This document shows positions 1-6,586 of a DNA stretch of 6,882 nucleotides, one piece after another. The DNA comes from Gammaproteobacteria bacterium (lineage in GTDB: Bacteria; Pseudomonadota; Gammaproteobacteria; Pseudomonadales; Azotimanducaceae), in the NCBI GenBank assembly GCA_030432795.1, contig JAUILW010000174.1:1-6882 (forward strand), in the 5' to 3' direction. The notes below the pieces were generated by a model. The model was not told the origin of the DNA and searched no databases. It saw only the letters and a list, made by a program, of their open reading frames with translations. Made by a program: the position numbers and the translations under genes. How positions within the stretch are numbered: the stretch's first letter is position 1; each line of letters opens with the position of its first letter.

Positions 1-887
1 TCGGCGGCGAAGTAGACATGCTCCGACCACTCCACCAACCGCCCTCCGGGCACCTGCGCAGGTGCAGGCCGGCGCTGTACGAAGGTGCGCAGCGTCGACG
101 CCGGTACCCGCATGGAGAAGCGCGCAAGCCACCAGCCGAGTACTTCGACCGCCACCGCGTCGCCGCCAACAAGGTGCGCCGCCGGCAGCGGATCCACCCC
201 CTCCAGCAACCGGCGCGCCGCGGCGTCCTGCACCAGGGCGCGCGCTGCCACGCCGCTCAGCCGTGCCTGCGCATCCGGCCAGCGTTCGGTGAGTACCGGC
301 AGCACACGATGCCTGAGGTAGTTGCGGTCGATGCCAAGGCTTGCATTGCTCGGATCCTCCACGTGGCGCAAACCCTTCGCGTACGCGGCAATGTCATCCT
401 GGGATATCTGCAACCAGGGGCGCCGCAACGACCCGGCGCCCAGAGGCCGCGCCTGCGGCATGCCATAGACACCGCGGCCCTGCACAAGCCGCAGCAGCGC
501 GGTCTCCGCCTGATCGCGTTGGTGGTGGGCGGTGAGAAGCACATCGTCAGCAGCCAACTGCTCGGCAAACCACGCATACCGGGCCGCACGGGCAGCGGCT
601 TCGAGGCTTCCCGAAGGGGGCACGTCCAGGCGTGTGCTGAGGAACCGCACGCCAAGCGATGATGCCTGCCGCTCAACCGAACTGCACCACTCGGCGGAAT
701 CCGGGTGCAGGCCGTGGTCCGCGTGCAGTACACATAACCGTGCGACCGGTTGCGATGCCGCGGCAGCGTAAAGAAGCGCGGTCGAATCGAGGCCGCCGGA
801 TACCGCCAGGTAGATGGTGCCCGACACATCCGCGCAAGCCGCGCGCAGCCGCGCCTCGAGCGACGGCGGCGCCTCAGGCAGCGGCAT
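1..887 (-). CDS. tilS: tRNA(Ile)-lysidine synthase TilS, 5' part (runs off left edge)
   Basis: This enzyme uses ATP to attach lysine to C34 of the CAU anticodon of a minor tRNA-Ile, switching its reading from AUG to AUA and its charging from Met to Ile; it acts in the cytoplasm and is normally essential. My own minus-strand translation from ATG at 887 stays open for 295 codons to the window edge, against about 430-460 residues for the family, so the C-terminal domains lie outside. The N-type ATP pyrophosphatase P-loop SGGLDS is at residues 30-35. It is followed by HADHGL, by EAAARAARYAWF, by LLTAHHQRDQAET and by EDPSN...RNYLRH...LP, all TilS signatures in the usual order. The start overlaps the last 14 bases of dnaE and has no convincing Shine-Dalgarno, so translation probably depends on coupling to dnaE. 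Identification is secure; the exact start is likely but less certain. Confidence 0.95.
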   Translation of the reverse strand, partial: MPLPEAPPSLEARLRAACADVSGTIYLAVSGGLDSTALLYAAAASQPVARLCVLHADHGLHPDSAEWCSSVERQASSLGVRFLSTRLDVPPSGSLEAAARAARYAWFAEQLAADDVLLTAHHQRDQAETALLRLVQGRGVYGMPQARPLGAGSLRRPWLQISQDDIAAYAKGLRHVEDPSNASLGIDRNYLRHRVLPVLTERWPDAQARLSGVAARALVQDAAARRLLEGVDPLPAAHLVGGDAVAVEVLGWWLARFSMRVPASTLRTFVQRRPAPAQVPGGRLVEWSEHVYFAA

Positions 888-3800
888 GACCGTAGGACAG
901 GCGCACGTTGCGCTCGCCAAACTCTCCCTGCAGGGCGTAGATCAAGTCGTCGTCAGGTACCACCTGCCAGTCACGGCCGAGCTGAATGACCGCGCGGGCG
1001 CCATTGCCGTCGTAACGCAGCGCCACACCGCATCCGTCGGCGGCCACACGGTGCGGCTCGAGCACCGCCTGCAGGCGCGCGCTGAGCTCCCCACCGCGCG
1101 CACCACGCACATCGATCTCGAGGTTCTTGGCGTACTTTCTCCGTGCCTCGACAAATGAGTTCACGCTGGCGACACGGATCTTCATGGCACCGCCGCCGTT
1201 GTACTCGTCCACCTGCACGTCGCCTTCCAGCACCACCACCGCGTCTTTCTGAATTCGCTCCCGGTACTGCTCGTAGACATCGGCGAACACCGCTGCCTCT
1301 ACGCGAGCCGTCTTGTCATCGAGCTCGATGAAGGCAATGGTGCCGCCACGTCGGCCTTTCATGGTGCGCATGCCGGTGATGATGCCGGCGATGTTCTGCG
1401 TACCCTTGTCCGGCCGCAGGTCCGCCAGCCGCGTGGGGCACATAACCCGAAGCTCGTCGATGTAGCTGTCAATGGGATGGCCGGTGAGATACAGCCCGAG
1501 GGTGTCCTTCTCGCCGGTGAGGCGCTCGCTGTCGCGCCAGGCACGCACCTTGGAGCAGTCGACATCCGGCGCAGCATCAGCAACCCCTCCGAAGAGATCG
1601 GCCATGCCGAGGTCCGCATCACGCGACGCCTGCTCCGCCCGCTGTAAGGCATCCGGAATCAGGAAAAGCAGGTGCGCGCGTTTGATGTTGAGGTCGGCCT
1701 CTTCTGTCGCACCCAGCTCGTCCATGGCGCCGGAACGCACCAACGCTTCGAGCACCCGCTTGTTCGCCTTGCGTGCATCCACCCGTTGACAGAAGTCGTG
1801 CAGGCTGGTGAACGGCCCGCCCGATTCCCGCGCCGCAATGATCGCTTCCACCGGCGCTTCGCCTACGCCGCGCACCGCGCCAAGGCCGTACATCACACCC
1901 TGGTCGTTTGCGGTGAAGCGAAACGCCGAGCTGTTGACACTTGGCGGGCGCAGCGCCAGCCCCATCTGCTTGAGCTCAGCAACGAGCTGCTCGATGCGCT
2001 CGACGTTGTGCATATCGGCCGACATGTTGGCGGCCATAAAGTGGGTGGGATAGTGCCGTTTGAGCCAGGCGGTCTGGTAGGAAACCAGCGCATACGTCGC
2101 AGAGTGAGACTTGTTGAACGCGTAACCCGCGAACTTCTCCATGAGGTCGAAGATGTCCCCGGCAAGCGTTGCATCCACCTCCCGGGCGGTGGTGCCCTCG
2201 AGGAACTGCTTGCGCACCTTGGCCATCTCTTCCGGCTTTTTCTTGCCCATGGCACGGCGCAACAGGTCAGCCTGGCCGAGCGTGAAGCCCGCCAGCTCCT
2301 GAGCGATCTGCATCACCTGCTCCTGATAGAGCACCACGCCATAGGTGCCGGCCAGGCTGTCCGCCAGGCTCGGGTGCGCGTACACCACGGGTTCCCGGCC
2401 GTGCTTGCGGTTGATGTAGTCGTCCACCGCGCCGCTTTGCAGTGGGCCGGGTCGAAACAGCGCCACCAACGCGATGATGTCTTCGATGTGGTCCGGCAAC
2501 AGCCGGCGGATGAGGTCGCGCATGCCGCGGGATTCGAGCTGGAATACGGCCACCGTCTCCGCCGCTTTGAGGAGCTCGAAGGTGCCTTTGTCATTCAGGG
2601 CAATGCGGTCGATGTCGATCTGCGCGTCTTCCGGGCGCTGGGCATTTACCGACTGCACGCACCAGTCGATGATGGTCAGCGTCTTGAGGCCGAGGAAGTC
2701 GAACTTCACCAGGCCCGCGCGCTCCACGTCGTCTTTGTCGAACTGGGATACCAGCCCGCCGCCCTGCTCTTCACAGTACAGCGGCACGAAGTCTGTGAGC
2801 TTCGACGGCGCGATGACCACACCACCGGCGTGCTTGCCGACGTTGCGCACCACGCCTTCCAGCTTGTAGGCCATCTCCATGATTTCGGTGACTTCGTCGT
2901 TCTGTTCGACGAACTCCACGAGCTCCTGAGACTGCTCCATGGCCTTGGACAGGGTCATGCCCACTTCGAAAGGAATCAGCTTCGAGAGCCGGTCGGCGAG
3001 CCCGTAGGGTTTGCCCTGTACCCGCGCGACGTCGCGCACCACGGCTTTTGCTGCCATGGTGCCGAAGGTGATGATCTGGCTTACCGCATCGTGACCGTAG
3101 GTTTCGGAGACATGCTGGATCACCCGGTCGCGCCCTTCCATGCAGAAGTCCACGTCGAAGTCCGGCATCGACACCCGCTCCGGGTTGAGAAAGCGCTCGA
3201 ACAGCAGGTCATAGGCCAGCGGGTCGAGATCGGTGATGCCGAGGCTGTAGGCCACCAGCGAGCCGGCGCCAGATCCGCGCCCGGGGCCTACCGGGATGTC
3301 ATGCGCTTTGGCCCACTGGATGAACTCCATGACAATGAGAAAGTAGCCGGGAAAGCCCATCTGGTTGATCACGCCGAGCTCGTAGGCGAGCCGCTCGCGG
3401 TATGCAGCCTCCGAGCGCTCCTCGGTGAACGTAATGGACTGGAAACGCTGCTCGAGGCCTGCCACCGACATGCGCTCGAGATGCAGCTCGAGGGTTTCGT
3501 CTTCCGGTACCGGGTAATTCGGCAGGTAGTACGTGCCGAGCTCCACCTGCACGTTGCAGCGGCGGGCGATCTCCACGCTGTTGGCCAGAGCTTCGGGCAG
3601 GTCGGCAAAGCGCGCCGCCATCTCCTCGGCGCTTTTCAGATACTGCTCCGGCGAGTAGTCGCGCGGCCGACGTGGATCGTTGAGCACCCGGCCGCTGTGG
3701 ATGCACACGCGGGTTTCGTGCGCTTCGAAGTCCTCACGATCGAGAAAGCACACTTCATTGGTGGCCACCACCGGCAGGTTCAGCCGCCCAGCCAGCGCCA

Positions 3801-4344
3801 CCGCCTGGTGCAGGTGATCGTCCTCGCCGGCGCGCCCGGTGCGTTGCACCTCCAGATAGAAACGATCTTGATACACCGCGCTCCAGTGCGCGGCCAGCGC
3901 ATCGGCCTGGCCTTGATGACCCGCCACCAGCGCCTGGCCCACCTCGCCCGCGCGTCCGCCGCACAACATAATGAGGCCTTCGTGGTGTGACTCGAGCGCC
4001 TCGCGCTCCACCAGACCGTGCCGTTCACCCTCGGTGAACGAAAGCGACACGAGCCGTAGGAGATTCTTGTAGCCATCGGTGTTCATCGCCAGCAGCAGCA
4101 CCCGCGACACGCCTCCGGCCGCGCTCGCATAGCGCATCTCCGCACCAACGATGGGTTTCACCCCCTCAGACAGGCAGGCGGAGTAGAACTTCACCAGGCC
4201 GAACAGATTCGCCCGGTCGGTAAGCGCTACCGCCGGCATGCCGAGGCTGCGGCAGCGCTGCGCCAGCGCCTTCACCCGCACGATGCCATCGGCCAGAGAA
4301 AACTCACTGTGCACCTGCAGGTGCACGAATGTCGGCTCGCTCAT
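874..4344 (-). CDS. dnaE: DNA polymerase III subunit alpha (DnaE)
   Basis: This is the replicative polymerase subunit of the pol III holoenzyme, 1,156 residues here against 1,160 in E. coli, so complete. The start MSEPTFVHLQVHSEFS matches the family N terminus. The order seen is: PHP domain (about 1-270); palm with PGRGSGAGSLVAYSL (353-367) and the catalytic pair in PDFDVDF (D397, D399), plus the third aspartate D549 in KFDFLGL; HAGGVVIAP (505-513); fingers with FQLESRGM (601-608) and RRAMGKKKPEEM (696-707); a beta-clamp motif at 914-918 (MADLF); an OB fold (about 982-1065); and a C-terminal tau-binding region. In the PHP domain the first metal-binding histidine of the H-x-H motif is Q10, as expected for proteobacterial DnaE that leaves proofreading to DnaQ (epsilon). 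The ATG overlaps the rnhB stop (ATGA, 4341-4344), and only a weak GGGTG precedes it, so it is probably translated by coupling. The open frame continues upstream to 4563, but that part lies inside rnhB and is not DnaE-like. Confidence 0.98.
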   Translation of the reverse strand: MSEPTFVHLQVHSEFSLADGIVRVKALAQRCRSLGMPAVALTDRANLFGLVKFYSACLSEGVKPIVGAEMRYASAAGGVSRVLLLAMNTDGYKNLLRLVSLSFTEGERHGLVEREALESHHEGLIMLCGGRAGEVGQALVAGHQGQADALAAHWSAVYQDRFYLEVQRTGRAGEDDHLHQAVALAGRLNLPVVATNEVCFLDREDFEAHETRVCIHSGRVLNDPRRPRDYSPEQYLKSAEEMAARFADLPEALANSVEIARRCNVQVELGTYYLPNYPVPEDETLELHLERMSVAGLEQRFQSITFTEERSEAAYRERLAYELGVINQMGFPGYFLIVMEFIQWAKAHDIPVGPGRGSGAGSLVAYSLGITDLDPLAYDLLFERFLNPERVSMPDFDVDFCMEGRDRVIQHVSETYGHDAVSQIITFGTMAAKAVVRDVARVQGKPYGLADRLSKLIPFEVGMTLSKAMEQSQELVEFVEQNDEVTEIMEMAYKLEGVVRNVGKHAGGVVIAPSKLTDFVPLYCEEQGGGLVSQFDKDDVERAGLVKFDFLGLKTLTIIDWCVQSVNAQRPEDAQIDIDRIALNDKGTFELLKAAETVAVFQLESRGMRDLIRRLLPDHIEDIIALVALFRPGPLQSGAVDDYINRKHGREPVVYAHPSLADSLAGTYGVVLYQEQVMQIAQELAGFTLGQADLLRRAMGKKKPEEMAKVRKQFLEGTTAREVDATLAGDIFDLMEKFAGYAFNKSHSATYALVSYQTAWLKRHYPTHFMAANMSADMHNVERIEQLVAELKQMGLALRPPSVNSSAFRFTANDQGVMYGLGAVRGVGEAPVEAIIAARESGGPFTSLHDFCQRVDARKANKRVLEALVRSGAMDELGATEEADLNIKRAHLLFLIPDALQRAEQASRDADLGMADLFGGVADAAPDVDCSKVRAWRDSERLTGEKDTLGLYLTGHPIDSYIDELRVMCPTRLADLRPDKGTQNIAGIITGMRTMKGRRGGTIAFIELDDKTARVEAAVFADVYEQYRERIQKDAVVVLEGDVQVDEYNGGGAMKIRVASVNSFVEARRKYAKNLEIDVRGARGGELSARLQAVLEPHRVAADGCGVALRYDGNGARAVIQLGRDWQVVPDDDLIYALQGEFGERNVRLSYGHAAA

Positions 4345-5018
4345 ACGGCCGACACCCGCGCTGCCTGATGGAGTGCCCGCGCCACGGGCGCAAAGGAGCG
4401 ACGATGCAACGGGCAGGGACCGAGGCTTCGGAGCGCTTCTAAGTGCCGGCGCGTGCCGTAGCCCTTGTGCACTTCGAACCCGTAACCGGGATAGCGCAGC
4501 GCTTCGGCGCACATCTCTTCGTCGCGCGCTACCTTGGCAAGAATGGAAGCAGCGGAAATACACGCCAGACGGTCGTCTCCCTGCACCAGGGCAACCGCTG
4601 GACAGGCCAACGACGGCAGTCGATTACCGTCCACGTACACCACCTGCGGCGTGTCGCCGAGCCCCGCCACGGCGCGCTCCATGGCAAGCATCGTGGCGCG
4701 CAGAATGTTCAAGCTGTCGATCTCTTCAACCTCGGCACGCGCCACGCAGAAGCTGGCACACTGCCGGCGGATGTCGTCCGCCAGCCGGCTCCTTCGCGCG
4801 GCGCTTAGTTTCTTGGAGTCGCGCAGACCATCGATGGCCCGGCCGGGATGCAGCACCACCGCCGCGGCAATGACAGGGCCGGCAAGTGGACCGCGACCGG
4901 CTTCGTCCACGCCTGCCGCCCAGACGGGCGACCAGCGCAGGGCGTCGAAATTGAGCTGCAGGTCGGTGCGTGTGTGGTCGGGCACGGATCCGGTCGATGG
5001 GCGCGGTGCGGGTAACAT
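4341..5018 (-). CDS. rnhB: Ribonuclease HII
   Basis: RNase HII cuts the RNA strand of RNA/DNA hybrids and incises at single ribonucleotides embedded in DNA, starting ribonucleotide excision repair. From ATG at 5018 the protein has 225 residues. The four metal-binding acidic residues are all present by comparison with E. coli D16, E17, D108 and D126: D38 and E39 in GVDEAGRGPLAGPV, D130 in YVDGNR and D148 in QGDD. Also visible are DSKKLS (68-73), the AASILAKVARD stretch (156-166), YGFEVHKGYGT (179-189) and a C-terminal HRRSF. About 35 residues precede GVDE, against 13 in E. coli. GTG at 4985 (214 residues) is therefore an alternative start, and GTG at 5087 (248 residues) is less likely. None has a good Shine-Dalgarno. 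It is the first gene of the rnhB-dnaE-tilS operon and its stop overlaps the dnaE start. The usual upstream neighbour lpxB is absent; a divergent nitroreductase gene takes its place. Confidence 0.95.
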   Translation of the reverse strand: MLPAPRPSTGSVPDHTRTDLQLNFDALRWSPVWAAGVDEAGRGPLAGPVIAAAVVLHPGRAIDGLRDSKKLSAARRSRLADDIRRQCASFCVARAEVEEIDSLNILRATMLAMERAVAGLGDTPQVVYVDGNRLPSLACPAVALVQGDDRLACISAASILAKVARDEEMCAEALRYPGYGFEVHKGYGTRRHLEALRSLGPCPLHRRSFAPVARALHQAARVSAV

Positions 5019-5069
5019 CTTCGTGGCGCCGGGCGATGATGTCCAGACGTGTTCACTCGCCGCACATGC

Positions 5070-5087
5070 GTTACCCTCGCGGGTCAC
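5070..5087. promoter_or_regulatory. Inverted repeat between divergent rnhB and nitroreductase genes (possible operator)
   Basis: GTTACCC and GGGTCAC form 7-base arms with one mismatch around a 4-base centre (tcgc). The repeat lies in the 99-base divergent intergenic region and covers the candidate rnhB -10 box. Such a site could bind a dimeric regulator acting on one or both genes, but no regulator is visible beside it, and a repeat this short can occur by chance in GC-rich DNA. Confidence 0.25.
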
Positions 5088-5099
5088 ATTTCAGGCCAA
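5070..5099 (-). promoter_or_regulatory. Candidate sigma-70 promoter for rnhB-dnaE-tilS
   Basis: On the minus strand a TTGGCC (-35, bases 5094-5099, 4 of 6 consensus matches) is followed after 18 bases by GGTAAC (-10, bases 5070-5075, 3 of 6 matches). Transcription would begin near 5063, upstream of the ATG at 5018 and inside a GTG start at 5087, which would exclude the longer rnhB form. It is a weak match. It is supported mainly by position: rnhB is here the first gene after a divergent neighbour and needs its own promoter. Confidence 0.3.
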
Positions 5100-5105
5100 G
5101 ATTGC

Positions 5106-5111
5106 AGAGGA
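5106..5111 (+). promoter_or_regulatory. Ribosome binding site of the nitroreductase gene
   Basis: AGAGGA lies 6 bases before the ATG at 5118. It fixes the start there rather than at the in-frame GTG at 5049, which has no such site and would add 23 residues unlike the family. I found no clear promoter for this gene in the short region upstream. Confidence 0.7.
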
Positions 5112-5117
5112 CCGACC

Positions 5118-5792
5118 ATGCCGCACGCACAACTCTCGCTCACCAATGACGAGCTTCTATCCACCACCCGCGCCGTGCGCAAACGGCTGGACTTCGACAA
5201 GCCCGTGCCGATGTCCGTGATTGAGGAATGTATGAACCTGGCCGTGCAGGCGCCCACCGGCTCCAATGCCCAGGGCTGGCAGTTCATGTTCGTCACGGAT
5301 GCAACCAAGCGCGCGCAGATCGGCGACTACTACCGCCAGGCCTTCGACATCTACCGGCAGATGCCGGTGGCCATCCACAAACTGCACAAAGACAGCGGCG
5401 ACGACGCCCTCACCGCAAGCCAGGACCGCTCCGCATCCTCTGCCGACTACCTGGCCGACAACATGGGTCGCGCGCCGGTGCTGATGATTCCCTGCATCGC
5501 TGGCCGCACAGACCAACCCCAGAGCAACAACCTGATCGCCCAGACCGGCACCTTCGGCTCCATCATTCCGGCCGCCTGGAACTTCATGCTGGCGGCCCGC
5601 GCGCGCGGCATCGGCACCGCCTGGACCACGCTGCACCTGATGCATGAACAGGCCATCGCGGAGCTCCTTGGCATTCCGTACGACGATTACATGCAGGTGG
5701 CGCTGATCCCCATCGCCTACACGAAGGGCACCGACTTCAAGCCGGCCTACCGCCCACCGGTATCCGGCGTGATGCACGTAGATCAGTGGTAG
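5118..5792 (+). CDS. Nitroreductase-family FMN-dependent oxidoreductase
   Basis: A 224-residue protein of the NADH:flavin nitroreductase fold, usually a cytoplasmic homodimer with FMN at the dimer interface that reduces nitro groups, quinones or related electron acceptors with NAD(P)H. Visible signatures are TTRAVRKRLDFDKPV (16-30), with the basic residues that bind the FMN phosphate; APTGSNAQGWQF (45-56), the second flavin-binding segment; and GIGTAWTT (164-171) near the C terminus. YTKGTDFKPAYRPPVSG (201-217) forms the tail. Length is normal and the gene is intact. The true substrate cannot be read from the sequence, and this subgroup is not clearly NfsA or NfsB, so no symbol is given. It is transcribed away from rnhB. 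Its stop codon lies inside the 3' end of the oppositely oriented DUF899 gene (10-base overlap), with no terminator between them. No signal peptide or membrane segment is seen. Confidence 0.9.
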   Translation: MPHAQLSLTNDELLSTTRAVRKRLDFDKPVPMSVIEECMNLAVQAPTGSNAQGWQFMFVTDATKRAQIGDYYRQAFDIYRQMPVAIHKLHKDSGDDALTASQDRSASSADYLADNMGRAPVLMIPCIAGRTDQPQSNNLIAQTGTFGSIIPAAWNFMLAARARGIGTAWTTLHLMHEQAIAELLGIPYDDYMQVALIPIAYTKGTDFKPAYRPPVSGVMHVDQW

Positions 5793-6211
5793 CTGTACCT
5801 GGGTGACCAGGTTCCGGCCCCGGGCGTCAGATCGAGCATGTGCCAGATGGCGCAGTAGTCGTCGCCCGGGCCGAACTCCGTGTCGCCCACGCGTACCACA
5901 CCCCCATCCGCGTTTTTCCTGAACACGCTCAGGCCGGGGGATTGTCCGCAATCGCGCACGTAGCCCATGTCCTGTGCGAATGTGGAGCCGGCGTGGCTCA
6001 ACATGCGAAACCGCCAGCCGCGCTCCGCGGCGAACGCCTGCTGCACTTCGGGACTGTCCGGTGAAGTGACGACGAACGCCGCGGCGTTTTCCAGATGGTC
6101 CACCAGACCATTCAATCCGTCCGCCCACAACGCGCAGTACACGCAGCTGCGGCCCATGTTATGTACGACGAAGAGCGTGTCTTTATCGCCAAACAGATCC
6201 GCCAACGCCAC
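5783..6211 (-). CDS. DUF899-family thioredoxin-like protein, N terminus unresolved or truncated
   Basis: The reading frame encodes a compact thioredoxin-fold protein recognised from family memory as DUF899 (related to the AhpC/TSA group). Signatures are LADLFGDKDTLFVVHNMG, the CxxC in SCVYCALWADG (C23 and C26 counted from the GTG), SPDSPEVQQAF, GWRFRMLSHAGSTFAQDMGY, PGLSVF, GDTEFGPGDDYCAIWHMLDL and a C-terminal SPRYSYH. Its role is unknown; a thiol redox role is inferred from the CxxC. The start is the problem. Similarity already begins a few residues upstream (SPTGEV), but the first ATG, GTG or TTG after the arsR stop is this GTG, giving 142 residues and lacking the roughly 40-residue N-terminal part that related proteins have. 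A CTG at 6250 lies only 2 bases after a strong Shine-Dalgarno. In-frame ATGs at 6322 and 6340 fall inside arsR and would add unrelated residues. It probably forms an operon with arsR. Confidence 0.75.
   Translation of the reverse strand: MALADLFGDKDTLFVVHNMGRSCVYCALWADGLNGLVDHLENAAAFVVTSPDSPEVQQAFAAERGWRFRMLSHAGSTFAQDMGYVRDCGQSPGLSVFRKNADGGVVRVGDTEFGPGDDYCAIWHMLDLTPGAGTWSPRYSYH
5797..5812 (+). other. Hairpin with GUGA tetraloop just after the nitroreductase stop
   Basis: ACCTGG-GTGA-CCAGGT is a perfect 6-base-pair stem closed by a GNRA-type loop, 4 bases after the nitroreductase stop codon. No T-run follows, so it is not an intrinsic terminator of the usual kind; it could protect the mRNA 3' end. 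The same bases code for TWSPR near the end of the DUF899 protein on the other strand, so the stem may be only a consequence of that coding. Confidence 0.3.
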
Positions 6212-6252
6212 CTCGCCCGTGGGAGACGCTGAGCAAACAGAATCGTTCAGAG

Positions 6253-6259
6253 CCTCCCT
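6253..6259 (-). promoter_or_regulatory. Strong Shine-Dalgarno at the arsR/DUF899 junction
   Basis: AGGGAGG on the minus strand begins inside the arsR stop codon (TAG, 6260-6258). It is clearly placed to serve the DUF899 gene, yet no ATG, GTG or TTG in the DUF899 frame follows at 5-10 bases. The only in-frame start-like codon nearby is a CTG, 2 bases downstream. It may be the remains of an intact start region, or serve a non-standard start. Confidence 0.5.
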
Positions 6260-6557
6260 AATTATGCCAGTAGTGCGTGTACTGGTTGAGCCATACCGCC
6301 GCGGCGAGCATAGGTGCGGCATCCAACGCACAGCGGGCAATACGCCCTTCCCGCGTTTGCGTCACGAGCCCGGCTCGCACCAGCACCTGCACGTGCCGCG
6401 ACACCGCCTGTAACGAGATGTCGAACGGCTCCGCCAGCTCAGATACCAGCGCCTCGCCTTGAGCCAGGCGCGTGAGAATCTGCCGCCGCACCGGATCGGC
6501 CAGAGCGCCGAACACGGCGTCCAGGCCGTCACCTTCTTCGACTACTTTATTCAACAT
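6258..6557 (-). CDS. ArsR-family winged-helix transcriptional regulator
   Basis: A 99-residue DNA-binding protein, probably a dimeric repressor of its own operon. LDAVFGALADPVRRQILTRLAQGEALVSELAEPFDIS is the typical ArsR N-terminal part (residues 12-48). The helix-turn-helix with recognition helix SLQAVSRHVQVLVRAGLV spans about 38-65, and the wing TREGRIARCALD about 68-79. No ELCVCDL-type cysteine pair is present and only one cysteine is seen, so it is unlikely to be a classical metal sensor. It resembles the group often found with stress or START-like partner genes. The start at 6557 is chosen because the promoter would begin transcription about 2 bases upstream and residues before it (ATG at 6605) are unlike the family. 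There is no Shine-Dalgarno, as fits a leaderless message. The end, YTHYWHN, stops somewhat earlier than usual relatives, which continue about 10-15 residues. It is followed directly by the DUF899 gene and is divergent from aqpZ. Confidence 0.9.
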   Translation of the reverse strand: MLNKVVEEGDGLDAVFGALADPVRRQILTRLAQGEALVSELAEPFDISLQAVSRHVQVLVRAGLVTQTREGRIARCALDAAPMLAAAVWLNQYTHYWHN

Positions 6558-6586
6558 ATTGGTTGATATTAAATAGTTTGGTTGAT
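6551..6586. promoter_or_regulatory. Putative ArsR operator: repeated TTGGTTGAT with an inverted half-site
   Basis: TTGGTTGAT occurs twice on the plus strand, at 6559-6567 and 6578-6586, exactly 19 bases (about two helical turns) apart. The copy nearer arsR pairs with a TCAAC at 6551-6555 to make an inverted repeat TCAAC-N6-GTTGA (6551-6566). The second has only a degenerate partner (TAAAT at 6570-6574). The site covers the arsR -10 box, predicted start of transcription and ATG, and the second copy lies in the spacer toward the -35 box. Binding there would block arsR transcription, so autorepression is the natural inference. Confidence 0.5.

Noticed and set aside
783..800. SGGLDS instead of SGGVDS in the TilS P-loop
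   Set aside because: E. coli TilS has the same SGGLDS, so it is a normal variant.
1672..3990. Long plus-strand open frame of 772 codons opposite dnaE
   Set aside because: It lies entirely antisense to a complete, motif-perfect DnaE. Its composition (rich in His, Arg, Val, Leu) is that of a mirror frame of GC-rich coding DNA, and it has no recognisable domain.
4345..4563. Longer DnaE start at 4563 adding 73 residues
   Set aside because: The extra residues lie inside rnhB, are Arg/Ser/Ala-rich and unlike any DnaE. The ATG at 4344 gives the standard N terminus.
5049..5117. Longer nitroreductase start at GTG 5049
   Set aside because: No ribosome binding site; the ATG at 5118 has AGAGGA at good spacing and a family-like N terminus.
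5157..6128. Minus-strand open frame of 323 codons opposite the nitroreductase and in another frame of the DUF899 gene
   Set aside because: It spans two real genes with clear family motifs and shows no motifs of its own.
6250..6262. Programmed +1 frameshift joining arsR and the DUF899 gene
   Set aside because: The shift site CAT AAT TAG is not a known slippery sequence and the Shine-Dalgarno lies after, not before, the stop. I keep it only as a possibility in the junction finding.
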